Source of the DNA: Betaproteobacteria bacterium
GTDB taxonomy: Bacteria; Pseudomonadota; Gammaproteobacteria; Burkholderiales; Burkholderiaceae_C
NCBI GenBank assembly: GCA_009921265.1
Contig: RFYV01000001.1
Coordinates: 1 to 64,000, forward strand
Direction: 5' to 3'
Length of the DNA: 64,000 bases
Below are positions 1 to 8,520 of the stretch, piece by piece (the first letter of the stretch is position 1; each line of letters starts with the position of its first letter). The position numbers and the translations under genes are program-made. The notes below the pieces were generated by a model. That model saw only the letters and a program-made list of their open reading frames with translations. It was not told where the DNA came from and did not search any database.

Positions 1-258
1 TCCGCTTTCAATGGCCAAGGTATTGAATTCAATCAATGGATTGGCGGCAATGCCTGTGTGTAATTTGGCGCGAAACACTTCAATGCCGTTGTACAGACAA
101 ATGAAATCGGTGAGGATGTCGCGCTCGATGCGTTGACCGTTTTCATTGTGTCTAAATCCATTTTCCATGGGGTGTTGCGCCAAGGCGCGAACGGTGATCA
201 ATTGGTCACGTGTTGCTTTGGGTGGAGCCGTAACAATGGTTCTTAAGGGGCGCGTCAT
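1..258 (-). CDS. soxZ: Sulfur oxidation carrier protein SoxZ (3' end truncated by window edge)
   Basis: Manual translation of the minus strand from ATG at 258: MTRPLRTIVTAPPKATRDQLITVRALAQHPMENGFRHNENGQRIERDILTDFICLYNGIEVFRAKLHTGIAANPLIEFNTLAIESG; matches the SoxZ pattern (HPMEtGFR, CxYNGxEVFRA, aNPlieF). Start overlaps the upstream stop (ATGA). Confidence 0.88.
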   Translation of the reverse strand, partial: MTRPLRTIVTAPPKATRDQLITVRALAQHPMENGFRHNENGQRIERDILTDFICLYNGIEVFRAKLHTGIAANPLIEFNTLAIESG

Positions 259-701
259 CTTTCCTCCGTACATGCAGAGGTGGTAACCAAGGTGTCTGCA
301 TAACCACGCCAAAAACTACCATTGCTCATTTGCGCAATGGCCCATACGCGTTGATTTTCTGCAAGGCGAACACGACTCATCACTTGTGCGCGTCCACTGC
401 GTGGCGTGAAATACGCGCTCAATATATGGGGGAGTGGATTACCTTCGGCCAACACATGAACCGATTTCACATAATCTTGTTGGGTCATTGGACTTTCAAC
501 TTGCAGCGTCATGACAACTGAGTTTCCGTTTTCAATCAGAGGTGGAATATCAAGAATGACTCGACCCGTTTGAACGATTTTATCGCCTACCAACGTTTGA
601 ATCGCTAGTTTGGCTTGATCAGGGCTTGCAAATGCAATGCTGTGAGGAGCCAGCCCGAGTGCGCTTAACCAAGTCAAGCAATCACGTCTTTGAATCGTCA
701 T
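255..701 (-). CDS. SoxY-related carrier protein with variant C-terminal arm (ends VTTSACTEER, not GGCGG)
   Basis: 148 aa with Tat-like N-terminus (MTIQRRDCLTWLSALGL) and SoxY-like domain; overlaps soxZ by 4 nt. The C-terminal Cys is kept but the flanking glycines are not. Confidence 0.85.
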   Translation of the reverse strand: MTIQRRDCLTWLSALGLAPHSIAFASPDQAKLAIQTLVGDKIVQTGRVILDIPPLIENGNSVVMTLQVESPMTQQDYVKSVHVLAEGNPLPHILSAYFTPRSGRAQVMSRVRLAENQRVWAIAQMSNGSFWRGYADTLVTTSACTEER

Positions 702-1144
702 GGTTTAAGTGTTTCCAAAAAAGCAATCACGTCTTCAATTTCTTGCGCAGTCAAAATGGTTTGTCCTTTAAAACTTTGCAACACACGAGTGAGTCCTTCT
801 GTTCGATAGTAAGAGGGCATGATGGTTTGCGGATTGAATTGACTGGCGTCTACGATACGAGCACGCAGTTGTGCTGCATTGAGTCGTTGCGCAATCAAAC
901 TTAAGTCGGGTGCCAAGTTACCTTGAAAACGATCTTCAGGAATGGGTCCTTGGTGGCACAACAAACACAAACTTTTTTGTTTGTTGCTCACCAATGCGCG
1001 ACCCCGATCGGCTTGTCCAATCAATCCTTGAAGGGGTTGCGTCATTTCTTGTTGCGCTAATGCACTTAGCGGAAATGACAGCAACAATCCCAAAAAAATT
1101 GAACTGACATGGGGGATGTAACAAATTAGATGTTGCAACCCCAT
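698..1144 (-). CDS. soxX: Monoheme c-type cytochrome, SoxX-like
   Basis: CLLCH heme motif, signal peptide, and SoxX-like segment FQGNLAPDLSLIAQRLNAAQLRARIVDASQFNPQTIMPSYYRTEGLTRV...ILTAQEIEDVIAFLETLK. ORF opens at 1261 but the likely start is the internal Met at 1144 preceding the signal peptide. Confidence 0.85.
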   Translation of the reverse strand: MGLQHLICYIPHVSSIFLGLLLSFPLSALAQQEMTQPLQGLIGQADRGRALVSNKQKSLCLLCHQGPIPEDRFQGNLAPDLSLIAQRLNAAQLRARIVDASQFNPQTIMPSYYRTEGLTRVLQSFKGQTILTAQEIEDVIAFLETLKP

Positions 1145-1161
1145 GTAACGCCGCCTTTGAA

Positions 1162-3354
1162 TCAAACCAAAGTTAAACCATGATTTTTGAGTGGCACAGT
1201 GCGATAGCGTTTTCCCGTTGCTTTGGCAATGGCGTTGAGCACAGCAGGTGCGGCCACACAAATCGTGGGTTCACCAATACCACCCCATTCGGCACCTCCA
1301 CCTTCGATGATGATGGTTTCAACTTTAGGCATTTGTGCAATGCGCATCGAACCAAATGTATCGAAGTTGGTTTGAACAATGCGACCGGCTTTGACCGTGC
1401 ATTCTTGTTCAAACAATGCGGATAAACCGTACACAAATGAGCCCGAAACTTGTCGCTCAATTTGTGCGGGGTTAACGGCATAGCCAGGATCGGTTGCAGC
1501 GACGATGCGGTGAATTTTGACCTTGCCATTTTTTACCGATAACTCGCAAGCAGCAGCGACAAAACTTCCAAATGCTTTCATTTGCGCAACGCCTCTGTAA
1601 ACACCTTTTGCTGGTTTTTTAGTCCAACCAATTTTTGCAGCAACAGCATTGAGTACAGCAAGATTGCGTGGATAGTCGCCCATGTATTTGCGTCTAAATG
1701 CAACGGGGTCCATACCAGCAGTTTCTGCTAATTCGTCGACAAAGCATTCAAAGAAAACAGCGTTTTGGTTTGCATTGACACCACGCCAGAATCCTGGCGG
1801 CACATGCGGGTTACGCATCGCATGATCAATCAATAAATTTGGAAATGTGTATCCAAATGCATGTTCGCCCGCATCTGCCACACCTTGAAACACCAAGGGG
1901 TCACGTCCTTTTTGTTGTTCGAGCACAGCTGGGCGAACAGCGGCCAAGATAGATTGACCCGACAAGCGCATGTGAACGCCTGTGAGGTTTTTATTGGCGT
2001 CAAAAGTACCTGTGAGTTTGCAAGCCATGACGGGGTGATAGCGACCTTGCGTCATGTCTTCTTCACGCGTCCAAATGAGTTTGATGTGAATGCCAGGTAT
2101 TTGCTTGGCAATTAACACCGCTTGTGTGGTGTAGTCTTGGAATGCACCACGACGACCAAAGCCACCACCCAAATTGATTTTGTGAACATCGCATCGATCG
2201 GATGGAATACCCGCTGCAGCAATCACCGCCGCTAAAGACGCTTCACCATCTTGTGTGGGAACCCATGCATCACAACGCTCTGGCGTCCAACGTGCAGTTG
2301 CATTCATCGGCTCCATGGGGGCGTGATTCAAGAAGGGGTAGAAATAAACGCCTTCTGTTTTGTGTACTGCAGATGTCAGCGCAGCAGGCATATCGCCCGC
2401 TTTGTTGCCCACAAAAGCTTGTTGAGCCGTTAAGCCTTCTTGAAGCATGGCGCCAATGCTTTCGCTTGATACTTGTGCATTGGGACCTTCGTCCCAAACG
2501 ATATTGACTTTATCTAAAGCAGTTTTGGCTTGCCAAAATGTTTCTGCAACCACGGCCACTGCGGTTTCGCCCACTTGCAGTACGTTTTTAACACCTTTCA
2601 TTGAAGAGGCTTGCGTTGCATCAAAGCTTTTGACTTTGCCGCCAAACACAGGACACTCTTTGATATTGGCAACCAACATATTCGGGAATTGAAGGTCGAT
2701 GCCGTAAATTTGTTTGCCATTGACTTTGTTGCGAGTATCTAATCGACGTATACGCTTGCCAATGATTTTCCATTCTTTGGGATCTTTTAATTTGATTTGT
2801 GCAGGAGCTGGAACGGGCAGCTTGGCGGCGGCATCTGCAACTTTGCCGTAAGAAATTTTGCGTGCGCTTGCTGAATGCGTGATGACGCCTTTTGCAGCGG
2901 TGCATTGATCAGGACTCACGCCCCAAGTATTGGCGGCGGCTTGAATCAACATCATGCGCGCAGCAGCACCGCCTTGGCGAACGTATTCTTGTGATTCACG
3001 AATACCACGACTACCACCTGTGGAGTAACTGCCCCATACGCGTTTGCGTTTGAGACTTTCACCAGGCGTTGGATATTCGGTTGTGACTTTGCTCCAATCG
3101 CATTCGAGCTCTTCTGCAACGAGTTGAGCCAAACCTGTGAGGGTGCCTTGCCCCATTTCAGAGCGAACAATGCGCACAACAACTGTTTCATCGGGTTGAA
3201 TGACTACCCATACGCCGATTTCGGGTGCGGCATCAGCGGCAACTGCTTGTGTGGGGTTTAAAAGCATGGGGATTCCCAATGCCAGGCCAGAGCCCATGGC
3301 TGCTGTACCGCCCATGAATTGACGACGCGTTGGTGTTGAAAGAATTTCGTTCAT
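1162..3354 (-). CDS. Xanthine dehydrogenase-family molybdopterin-binding subunit, IorB-like, Tat-exported
   Basis: Tat signal TRRQFMGGTAAMGSGLALG; GGGFGRR, PPGFWRGVNANQNAVFFECFVDELA and GGGAEWGGIGEPTICVAAPAVLNAI motifs of IorB/aldehyde-oxidase-type subunits. Likely start MNEILSTPTRRQF at 3354. Confidence 0.92.
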   Translation of the reverse strand: MNEILSTPTRRQFMGGTAAMGSGLALGIPMLLNPTQAVAADAAPEIGVWVVIQPDETVVVRIVRSEMGQGTLTGLAQLVAEELECDWSKVTTEYPTPGESLKRKRVWGSYSTGGSRGIRESQEYVRQGGAAARMMLIQAAANTWGVSPDQCTAAKGVITHSASARKISYGKVADAAAKLPVPAPAQIKLKDPKEWKIIGKRIRRLDTRNKVNGKQIYGIDLQFPNMLVANIKECPVFGGKVKSFDATQASSMKGVKNVLQVGETAVAVVAETFWQAKTALDKVNIVWDEGPNAQVSSESIGAMLQEGLTAQQAFVGNKAGDMPAALTSAVHKTEGVYFYPFLNHAPMEPMNATARWTPERCDAWVPTQDGEASLAAVIAAAGIPSDRCDVHKINLGGGFGRRGAFQDYTTQAVLIAKQIPGIHIKLIWTREEDMTQGRYHPVMACKLTGTFDANKNLTGVHMRLSGQSILAAVRPAVLEQQKGRDPLVFQGVADAGEHAFGYTFPNLLIDHAMRNPHVPPGFWRGVNANQNAVFFECFVDELAETAGMDPVAFRRKYMGDYPRNLAVLNAVAAKIGWTKKPAKGVYRGVAQMKAFGSFVAAACELSVKNGKVKIHRIVAATDPGYAVNPAQIERQVSGSFVYGLSALFEQECTVKAGRIVQTNFDTFGSMRIAQMPKVETIIIEGGGAEWGGIGEPTICVAAPAVLNAIAKATGKRYRTVPLKNHGLTLV

Positions 3355-3368
3355 GATTGTTTTTCCTT

Positions 3369-3818
3369 TCAAGACTTGGAAACGCTGTGAATGGCTGCAC
3401 GAACTTCTTGAAAAGTTCCACAACGACAAATATTGGTGATCGCTTCATCAATATCTGCATCGGTTGGTTTTGGTTTTTTTCTGAGTAAAGCAGTGGTGGC
3501 CATCACCATGCCGCTTTGGCAATAACCGCACTGGGGCACTTCGTGTTGCACCCAAGCTTTTTGAATTTTCGAGAGTTGACCTTGTTTTTCTAAACTCTCA
3601 ATGGTTTCGATTTTTTGGTTGCTAATGGCGCTTAAAGGAATCACACAAGTACGAACGGCTTCACCATCCATCAACACAGTGCATGCACCGCATTGCGCAA
3701 CACCGCATCCATATTTGGTACCTGTCATGCCCAATTGTTCTCGGATGACCCATAGAAGTGGCGTGTTGGGGTCTGCATCGACTGTGTGAATTTTTCCGTT
3801 TACATTGATTTTGGTCAT
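3369..3818 (-). CDS. (2Fe-2S)-binding subunit of molybdenum hydroxylase, IorA-like
   Basis: YGCGVAQCGACTVLMDGEAVRTC and CGYCQSGMVM / NICRCGTFQEVRAAI cysteine motifs of the two [2Fe-2S] clusters. Confidence 0.94.
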   Translation of the reverse strand: MTKINVNGKIHTVDADPNTPLLWVIREQLGMTGTKYGCGVAQCGACTVLMDGEAVRTCVIPLSAISNQKIETIESLEKQGQLSKIQKAWVQHEVPQCGYCQSGMVMATTALLRKKPKPTDADIDEAITNICRCGTFQEVRAAIHSVSKS

Positions 3819-3931
3819 TGGTTTTCCTCGAGTTGATATTTTTTATAAATTCAACACGGAAATGTAATCAAAAAATAATAAAATAAAACTAGTAATTGTC
3901 CTAATCAAGCATTTAATAAGTATGAATCAAT

Positions 3932-3964
3932 TACTTTTGGCGATGGTCGTAATCACCAAAAGTA
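3932..3964 (-). terminator. Stem-loop just downstream of the 3970-6078 gene, possible transcription end or mRNA-stabilising element
   Basis: TACTTTTGG (3932-3940) / CCAAAAGTA (3956-3964), with GAT/ATC extending the stem inward past one mismatch; no clear U-tract. Confidence 0.45.
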
Positions 3965-3969
3965 CTACT

Positions 3970-6078
3970 TTATTTCAATACTTTGCTCTCTTGGGCTTCA
4001 TTGATCAAACGATTCGCGTCGTCTTTTAATAAAAAACCAGCGCGAATGGCTCTCGTCGTGGCTTTTTTCACGGCTTCTACATAGCCCTCATGGTTCACAT
4101 AGCGTTCTTCGAGTGATGGACGTGGATCGCTATTGGATTGGCGTTCTTGCGCGGTTTTTGCAAATGGAATCATCCCGCCAACGTAGTTGCAAATTTGTCC
4201 TTGATGAAATGGTCTCGCACCACCTGCTGTGATGTTCCAACCCATGTAGGTACCCAATGGCGCATCGAGTAAAACAACAGGTACACCACCGTATTCATTG
4301 CCGTCACCATCCACTTTGGGTGCGTACATCGGTAAAACTTGTTTGATGGATGGTGGTGTGCGACTGATGACCCCAGAACCATCGGCTGCATTGAAACCTT
4401 CACCCCAGTCGTAATCAATCACGGGCATGATGAAATCTATTTCTGGCGCAGTCGATCGAAGTTGTTTGAGTGTTGGAAAACCTATTGCTGTTTTATTTGC
4501 GGGTACTAATGTTTTATTAGATAACTTGGGCCATTGACTTGGTGGTGGTGCAACATTTCGCATCACCCAATTGCGAAAGTGAACACGCAATGCATTGACT
4601 GTTTCTGTATGGGGCACAGGATTGGCAGGATAAATTGCGCTCCCATAGTTGTTGCCTGGGCACGTTGGCGGCTGCGCTGGCAAGGCAACGCCAGGCAAAC
4701 TGGTATTGAATCCACCCGCGCCACCGCCATGCGCGGAACTGGCGATGTAGTAACGACGCACATTGGAAGGCAAGGGCAAATCTTTTTTCGCGTCGGTTCC
4801 TATCCACTCAGGTGTGAGTTTGAGAGCCCATACTTCGGCTGATCCAAAATGTTCCATGATTTTTGGACAGGTGCGCGTTGCTTGACAACGATCCAATAAA
4901 CCGATTGATCGAATTCCTCTGACAGGATCAGGGTGAGGTAACCACCATTGTGGTCCTTCGCTGCCAGCTTGATACAACTCTAAAACACCATCGGGTTGCG
5001 CCCACCGAAAGTTCAGTGCAATGCGACGTCCTGCAATGATGGGCCAAAGACCATCGTGAACTTGTTTGCCCGCTTCATTTTGATTGAAGCCTAAATGCAA
5101 CCAACCGCGTAAAAAATTTCCTGATTGTGAAACGCCACGTCCTATGCTGTGAGAAACAAGATTGGCAATGGGGTTGGGTGTTCCAGCGTCGTCGGTCTTT
5201 GCAGTTTTAAAAAAAGTGCCCACATCGCGCCATGCTGCAAAGCCAACGCCTAGTGCATAGGCATCATCGGATGGAAAAACAACTTGATACAACTTAGACG
5301 CATCAAATCCATTTTTTAAACAAATCTGTGTGGCGTCGGATGTACCCGGAAAAGGATTGTTGGCGTCGCATTTTGCCCAAGCCCAATCGGCAGAAGCAAT
5401 TTCTGTTTCACCAATGACTTCACCGCGAGTGGACTCGCCAACACGCGACACCAATTTTGATTTTTGTGTATCCAAGGTATTGGGTTTGTATGGAACAGGA
5501 TTGGATTGAATAATCAGTGGTTGAGAGGCGGGGCCACTTTTGTTGACAATTCTTGCGAGAACATTGCCTGTGATGGGACTGCCGTCTAATTGCTTTGCAA
5601 TTGGCAACTGCAACCAGTGTGGCTGATCCACACCTGCGTAAGCTCGAACAGCGGTTGCGCCAGAGTTATCGCCTTGCCATGCACTGGTTAAATCGATGTC
5701 GCCGTTGGCACGTTCAGCAATCACGTTTGGACGTTTCAATCCTCTATTCGGTACTTCGTGCCATAACAAGCCACTGCTTTGTTTGGAATCCACAGGTTTG
5801 GTGATGACAAACGTTGCGACATATCGAACCTTTCCATCTTTGTCGTTGATGAATTGAATGTCGTTGATGATTCGATTGACACGACTTGTGGGGTCAATTT
5901 CTCCAAATGCACGTCCCGCAATTTGTTCGGTGGCGACGCCCCCTGATTCTGCCGCTGCAAAAGGTTTCACTTCATCGATAACGATTTTGGTGATGCGCGC
6001 ATGCGCAGAAAAAGCACAAGCTGTTAATAATAAAAAACAAAGTTGACGTGACGCGTGATGCGTAATTGAATTTTTCAT
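3970..6078 (-). CDS. Exported alpha/beta hydrolase domain-containing protein
   Basis: 702 aa with signal peptide; GRGVSQSGNFLRGWLHLGFNQ nucleophile-elbow-like motif and overall pattern of the Abhydrolase_10-type family. Confidence 0.75.
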   Translation of the reverse strand: MKNSITHHASRQLCFLLLTACAFSAHARITKIVIDEVKPFAAAESGGVATEQIAGRAFGEIDPTSRVNRIINDIQFINDKDGKVRYVATFVITKPVDSKQSSGLLWHEVPNRGLKRPNVIAERANGDIDLTSAWQGDNSGATAVRAYAGVDQPHWLQLPIAKQLDGSPITGNVLARIVNKSGPASQPLIIQSNPVPYKPNTLDTQKSKLVSRVGESTRGEVIGETEIASADWAWAKCDANNPFPGTSDATQICLKNGFDASKLYQVVFPSDDAYALGVGFAAWRDVGTFFKTAKTDDAGTPNPIANLVSHSIGRGVSQSGNFLRGWLHLGFNQNEAGKQVHDGLWPIIAGRRIALNFRWAQPDGVLELYQAGSEGPQWWLPHPDPVRGIRSIGLLDRCQATRTCPKIMEHFGSAEVWALKLTPEWIGTDAKKDLPLPSNVRRYYIASSAHGGGAGGFNTSLPGVALPAQPPTCPGNNYGSAIYPANPVPHTETVNALRVHFRNWVMRNVAPPPSQWPKLSNKTLVPANKTAIGFPTLKQLRSTAPEIDFIMPVIDYDWGEGFNAADGSGVISRTPPSIKQVLPMYAPKVDGDGNEYGGVPVVLLDAPLGTYMGWNITAGGARPFHQGQICNYVGGMIPFAKTAQERQSNSDPRPSLEERYVNHEGYVEAVKKATTRAIRAGFLLKDDANRLINEAQESKVLK

Positions 6079-6091
6079 TTGTACCTAAGGG

Positions 6092-7150
6092 TTATTTCAA
6101 ACGAGGTGCAGATTGAATCAGTGAGCCAACTTCATTTTTCCACCATTTGGCTTGTCCTGTTGTGCCGTGACCTGCTGTTTGATCGCTTGCGGGAATAAGC
6201 AACAAGCGTGAACGAGGAATTTTTGCCAATGCAAGTTCCATGATTTTGAGCTCGGGCGGATTTCGCTCGTCGTCTGCTGAGTTGATCGCAAGAACAGTTG
6301 CCTTGATTTGCTGGACCTTGTCAAACGGACTGAAGTCTCTGGATGAGTCCCACTGATAAAGTTGATCGTTGGCATCGCCGTCAAACTTTGCATTCAATCG
6401 TTGATCTATCAGTTGATCGGCTTTGGCGCGTGTTGGTGCTACTCGTTGTAATGCCTGGTTGCCGCCACTGGTTCCAATTGCATAAAAAACAGACGCAAAT
6501 TGCAGACTGCGCGGTTGCTTGACGTAATTACCATTCATCCAATCTGGATCGTTTCGAATCGAGTCAATGATGAGTCGACGCATCATCCAATTGCGCCCTG
6601 ACATCTCTGAAGGTGTTGACGCCATGGGAACCAAAATATCCATGAACTCTGGGTAATAAATACCCCAAAGCCACGTATGCATACCACCCATTGAATTTCC
6701 TAAAATCATGCGCACGTGTTTGAGTTTGAGTCCTTCTGTGATCAAGCGATATTGAGCCAATACCATATCGTCATAGTTGTATTTTGGAAATTTGGCTTTT
6801 AATCCATCGGATGGCTTGCTTGATTTGCCTGTACCAATTGCATCAGGCAAGATGATGAAGTATTTGTTGGCATCTAAGGGTTGACCCGGCCCAAATAATT
6901 CGCCACCAAATGCGGTATTGAGCATTCCGATGCCAGTGCCCGTTGTACCGTGCAGTATCACAACGGGTTCTCCTGAGGGGTTGCCTAAGGTCGTGTATCC
7001 AATATTCATGGATGGCATGATTTCACCAGTGTGAAGCCGAAAGTCTTTTGCGACCCAAACATCACTTTGTGGTGTTGCTGTATTTTGTGCAAATGCTTGT
7101 GCGCATAAAACCAAAAATAAAACGTTCAACCATTTGTAAATAATTTTCAT
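6092..7150 (-). CDS. Exported alpha/beta fold hydrolase, homoserine acetyltransferase (MetX)-like
   Basis: Signal peptide; VVILHGTTGTG, LGNSMGGMHTWLWGIYYPEFMD nucleophile elbow, late catalytic HGTTG. Confidence 0.85.
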   Translation of the reverse strand: MKIIYKWLNVLFLVLCAQAFAQNTATPQSDVWVAKDFRLHTGEIMPSMNIGYTTLGNPSGEPVVILHGTTGTGIGMLNTAFGGELFGPGQPLDANKYFIILPDAIGTGKSSKPSDGLKAKFPKYNYDDMVLAQYRLITEGLKLKHVRMILGNSMGGMHTWLWGIYYPEFMDILVPMASTPSEMSGRNWMMRRLIIDSIRNDPDWMNGNYVKQPRSLQFASVFYAIGTSGGNQALQRVAPTRAKADQLIDQRLNAKFDGDANDQLYQWDSSRDFSPFDKVQQIKATVLAINSADDERNPPELKIMELALAKIPRSRLLLIPASDQTAGHGTTGQAKWWKNEVGSLIQSAPRLK

Positions 7151-7374
7151 GGGGGAGTCCTTCGGTTGAATGGTATGGATATCAATGAATCGACCGTTTA
7201 AATTATTATGGAAAGGGTTGGGGTCATGTCAGCGATTCACTAAGGGATTACGCTAGTCCATTTGCAGTTAATTTACGGTTTGTCGCCTGAGGGACTCTGA
7301 TGCCTAGAGGCGAATGATGATTTAACACCACAATCGAATCTAAGCTAGGTGTTTCATCTATTTTTAAAGGACGA

Positions 7375-8343
7375 ATGACAATGAATCAATTTAATATCAA
7401 CAAAGGCGGCGCGTTCAAAATCACGTGCGCCATACCCTTCATCGCTTCTTTACTTTTTAGTGTGTCGAGCAATGCGGGTACAAGCGTATTATTCATTGGC
7501 AATAGCTTCACTTATGGGCATGGTTCCCCTGTCAGATATTACAGACCGCATACGGTCAAGGATCTGAATCTTGAAGGGCAAGGCGGTGTGCCCGCTTTGT
7601 TTAAATCCTTTACGCAACAAGTCGGTTTGGATTTTGATGTGGCTATCGAAACGCGCGGTGGAACAGGTATCGACTGGCATCTTGCCAATAAACTCAGTGT
7701 GATTACGCAAAAGCCATGGGATATTGTTGTTGCTCATGGTTTTAGTACGCTTGATTCTCAAAAGCCAGGTGATGCGACAAAATTAATTGAGACATCCAAG
7801 CAATTGGCGACGGCTCTTGTGCAAAGAAATCCAAAAGCAGATTTAAGACTTGAAGCAACTTTTCCGCGTGCAGATGAAACATACGGACCTAAAGGCGCTT
7901 GGTATGGAAAAACAATTGGGGACATGGCCAAAGATATTCGCACTGGCTATGACCAAGCTGCCAAATCGCATCCCGCCATCAAGGGCGTCATCCCTGTTGG
8001 AGAGGCATGGGTGAGAGCGATGGATGCGGGTGTCGCTGATAAAAATTCTTTAGATGGTGTTGATGCTGGAAAATTAAATTTATGGACCTACGACAACTAC
8101 CATGCAAGTACAGCAGGGTATTACTTAAAAGCCTTGGTTGTGTTTGGCGCTTTGACGCTTCGCGATCCACGATCATTGGGGGGTAATGAATGCTCGGGTT
8201 TTGAGCTCGGATTATCTGTCTCAGATGTGAAAGCATTGCAACAAGTGGCTTTTGATCAACTGATTGTGGGATATTCAATCACTGCATCGCCCTTGCAAAA
8301 CTTAACAACAGAGCCTGCACAACGCTGTCAACCCGGGCTTTGA
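7375..8343 (+). CDS. Exported SGNH/GDSL-type hydrolase family protein
   Basis: Signal peptide; FIGNSFTYGHG block and Asn-His region (NLWTYDNYHASTAGYYLKALVVFGAL). Confidence 0.75.
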   Translation: MTMNQFNINKGGAFKITCAIPFIASLLFSVSSNAGTSVLFIGNSFTYGHGSPVRYYRPHTVKDLNLEGQGGVPALFKSFTQQVGLDFDVAIETRGGTGIDWHLANKLSVITQKPWDIVVAHGFSTLDSQKPGDATKLIETSKQLATALVQRNPKADLRLEATFPRADETYGPKGAWYGKTIGDMAKDIRTGYDQAAKSHPAIKGVIPVGEAWVRAMDAGVADKNSLDGVDAGKLNLWTYDNYHASTAGYYLKALVVFGALTLRDPRSLGGNECSGFELGLSVSDVKALQQVAFDQLIVGYSITASPLQNLTTEPAQRCQPGL

Positions 8344-8436
8344 TTCAAGTTAAAACAGATGTGACCTGCGTTTAAAAACTGATCCAATTTGAGTGAGAGA
8401 AACTTTATTTTTTATCACTCGAAAGGATTAATTTAT

Positions 8437-8520
8437 GCCAAAAGGCGTTGGATTAAAGTCCGAGCTGATGTATTTGATTACATTGAAGCCTTTCGCAATA
8501 AAACGCTGCGACATAGCAAT
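8437..8520 (+). pseudogene. Remnant of IS3-family transposase (OrfB C-terminal region)
   Basis: Frame at 8437 reads AKRRWIKVRADVFDYIEAFRNKTLRHSN* , resembling the IS3-type ...RADVFDYIExFYNxxRRHS... C-terminal signature; no intact ORF around it. Confidence 0.75.
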
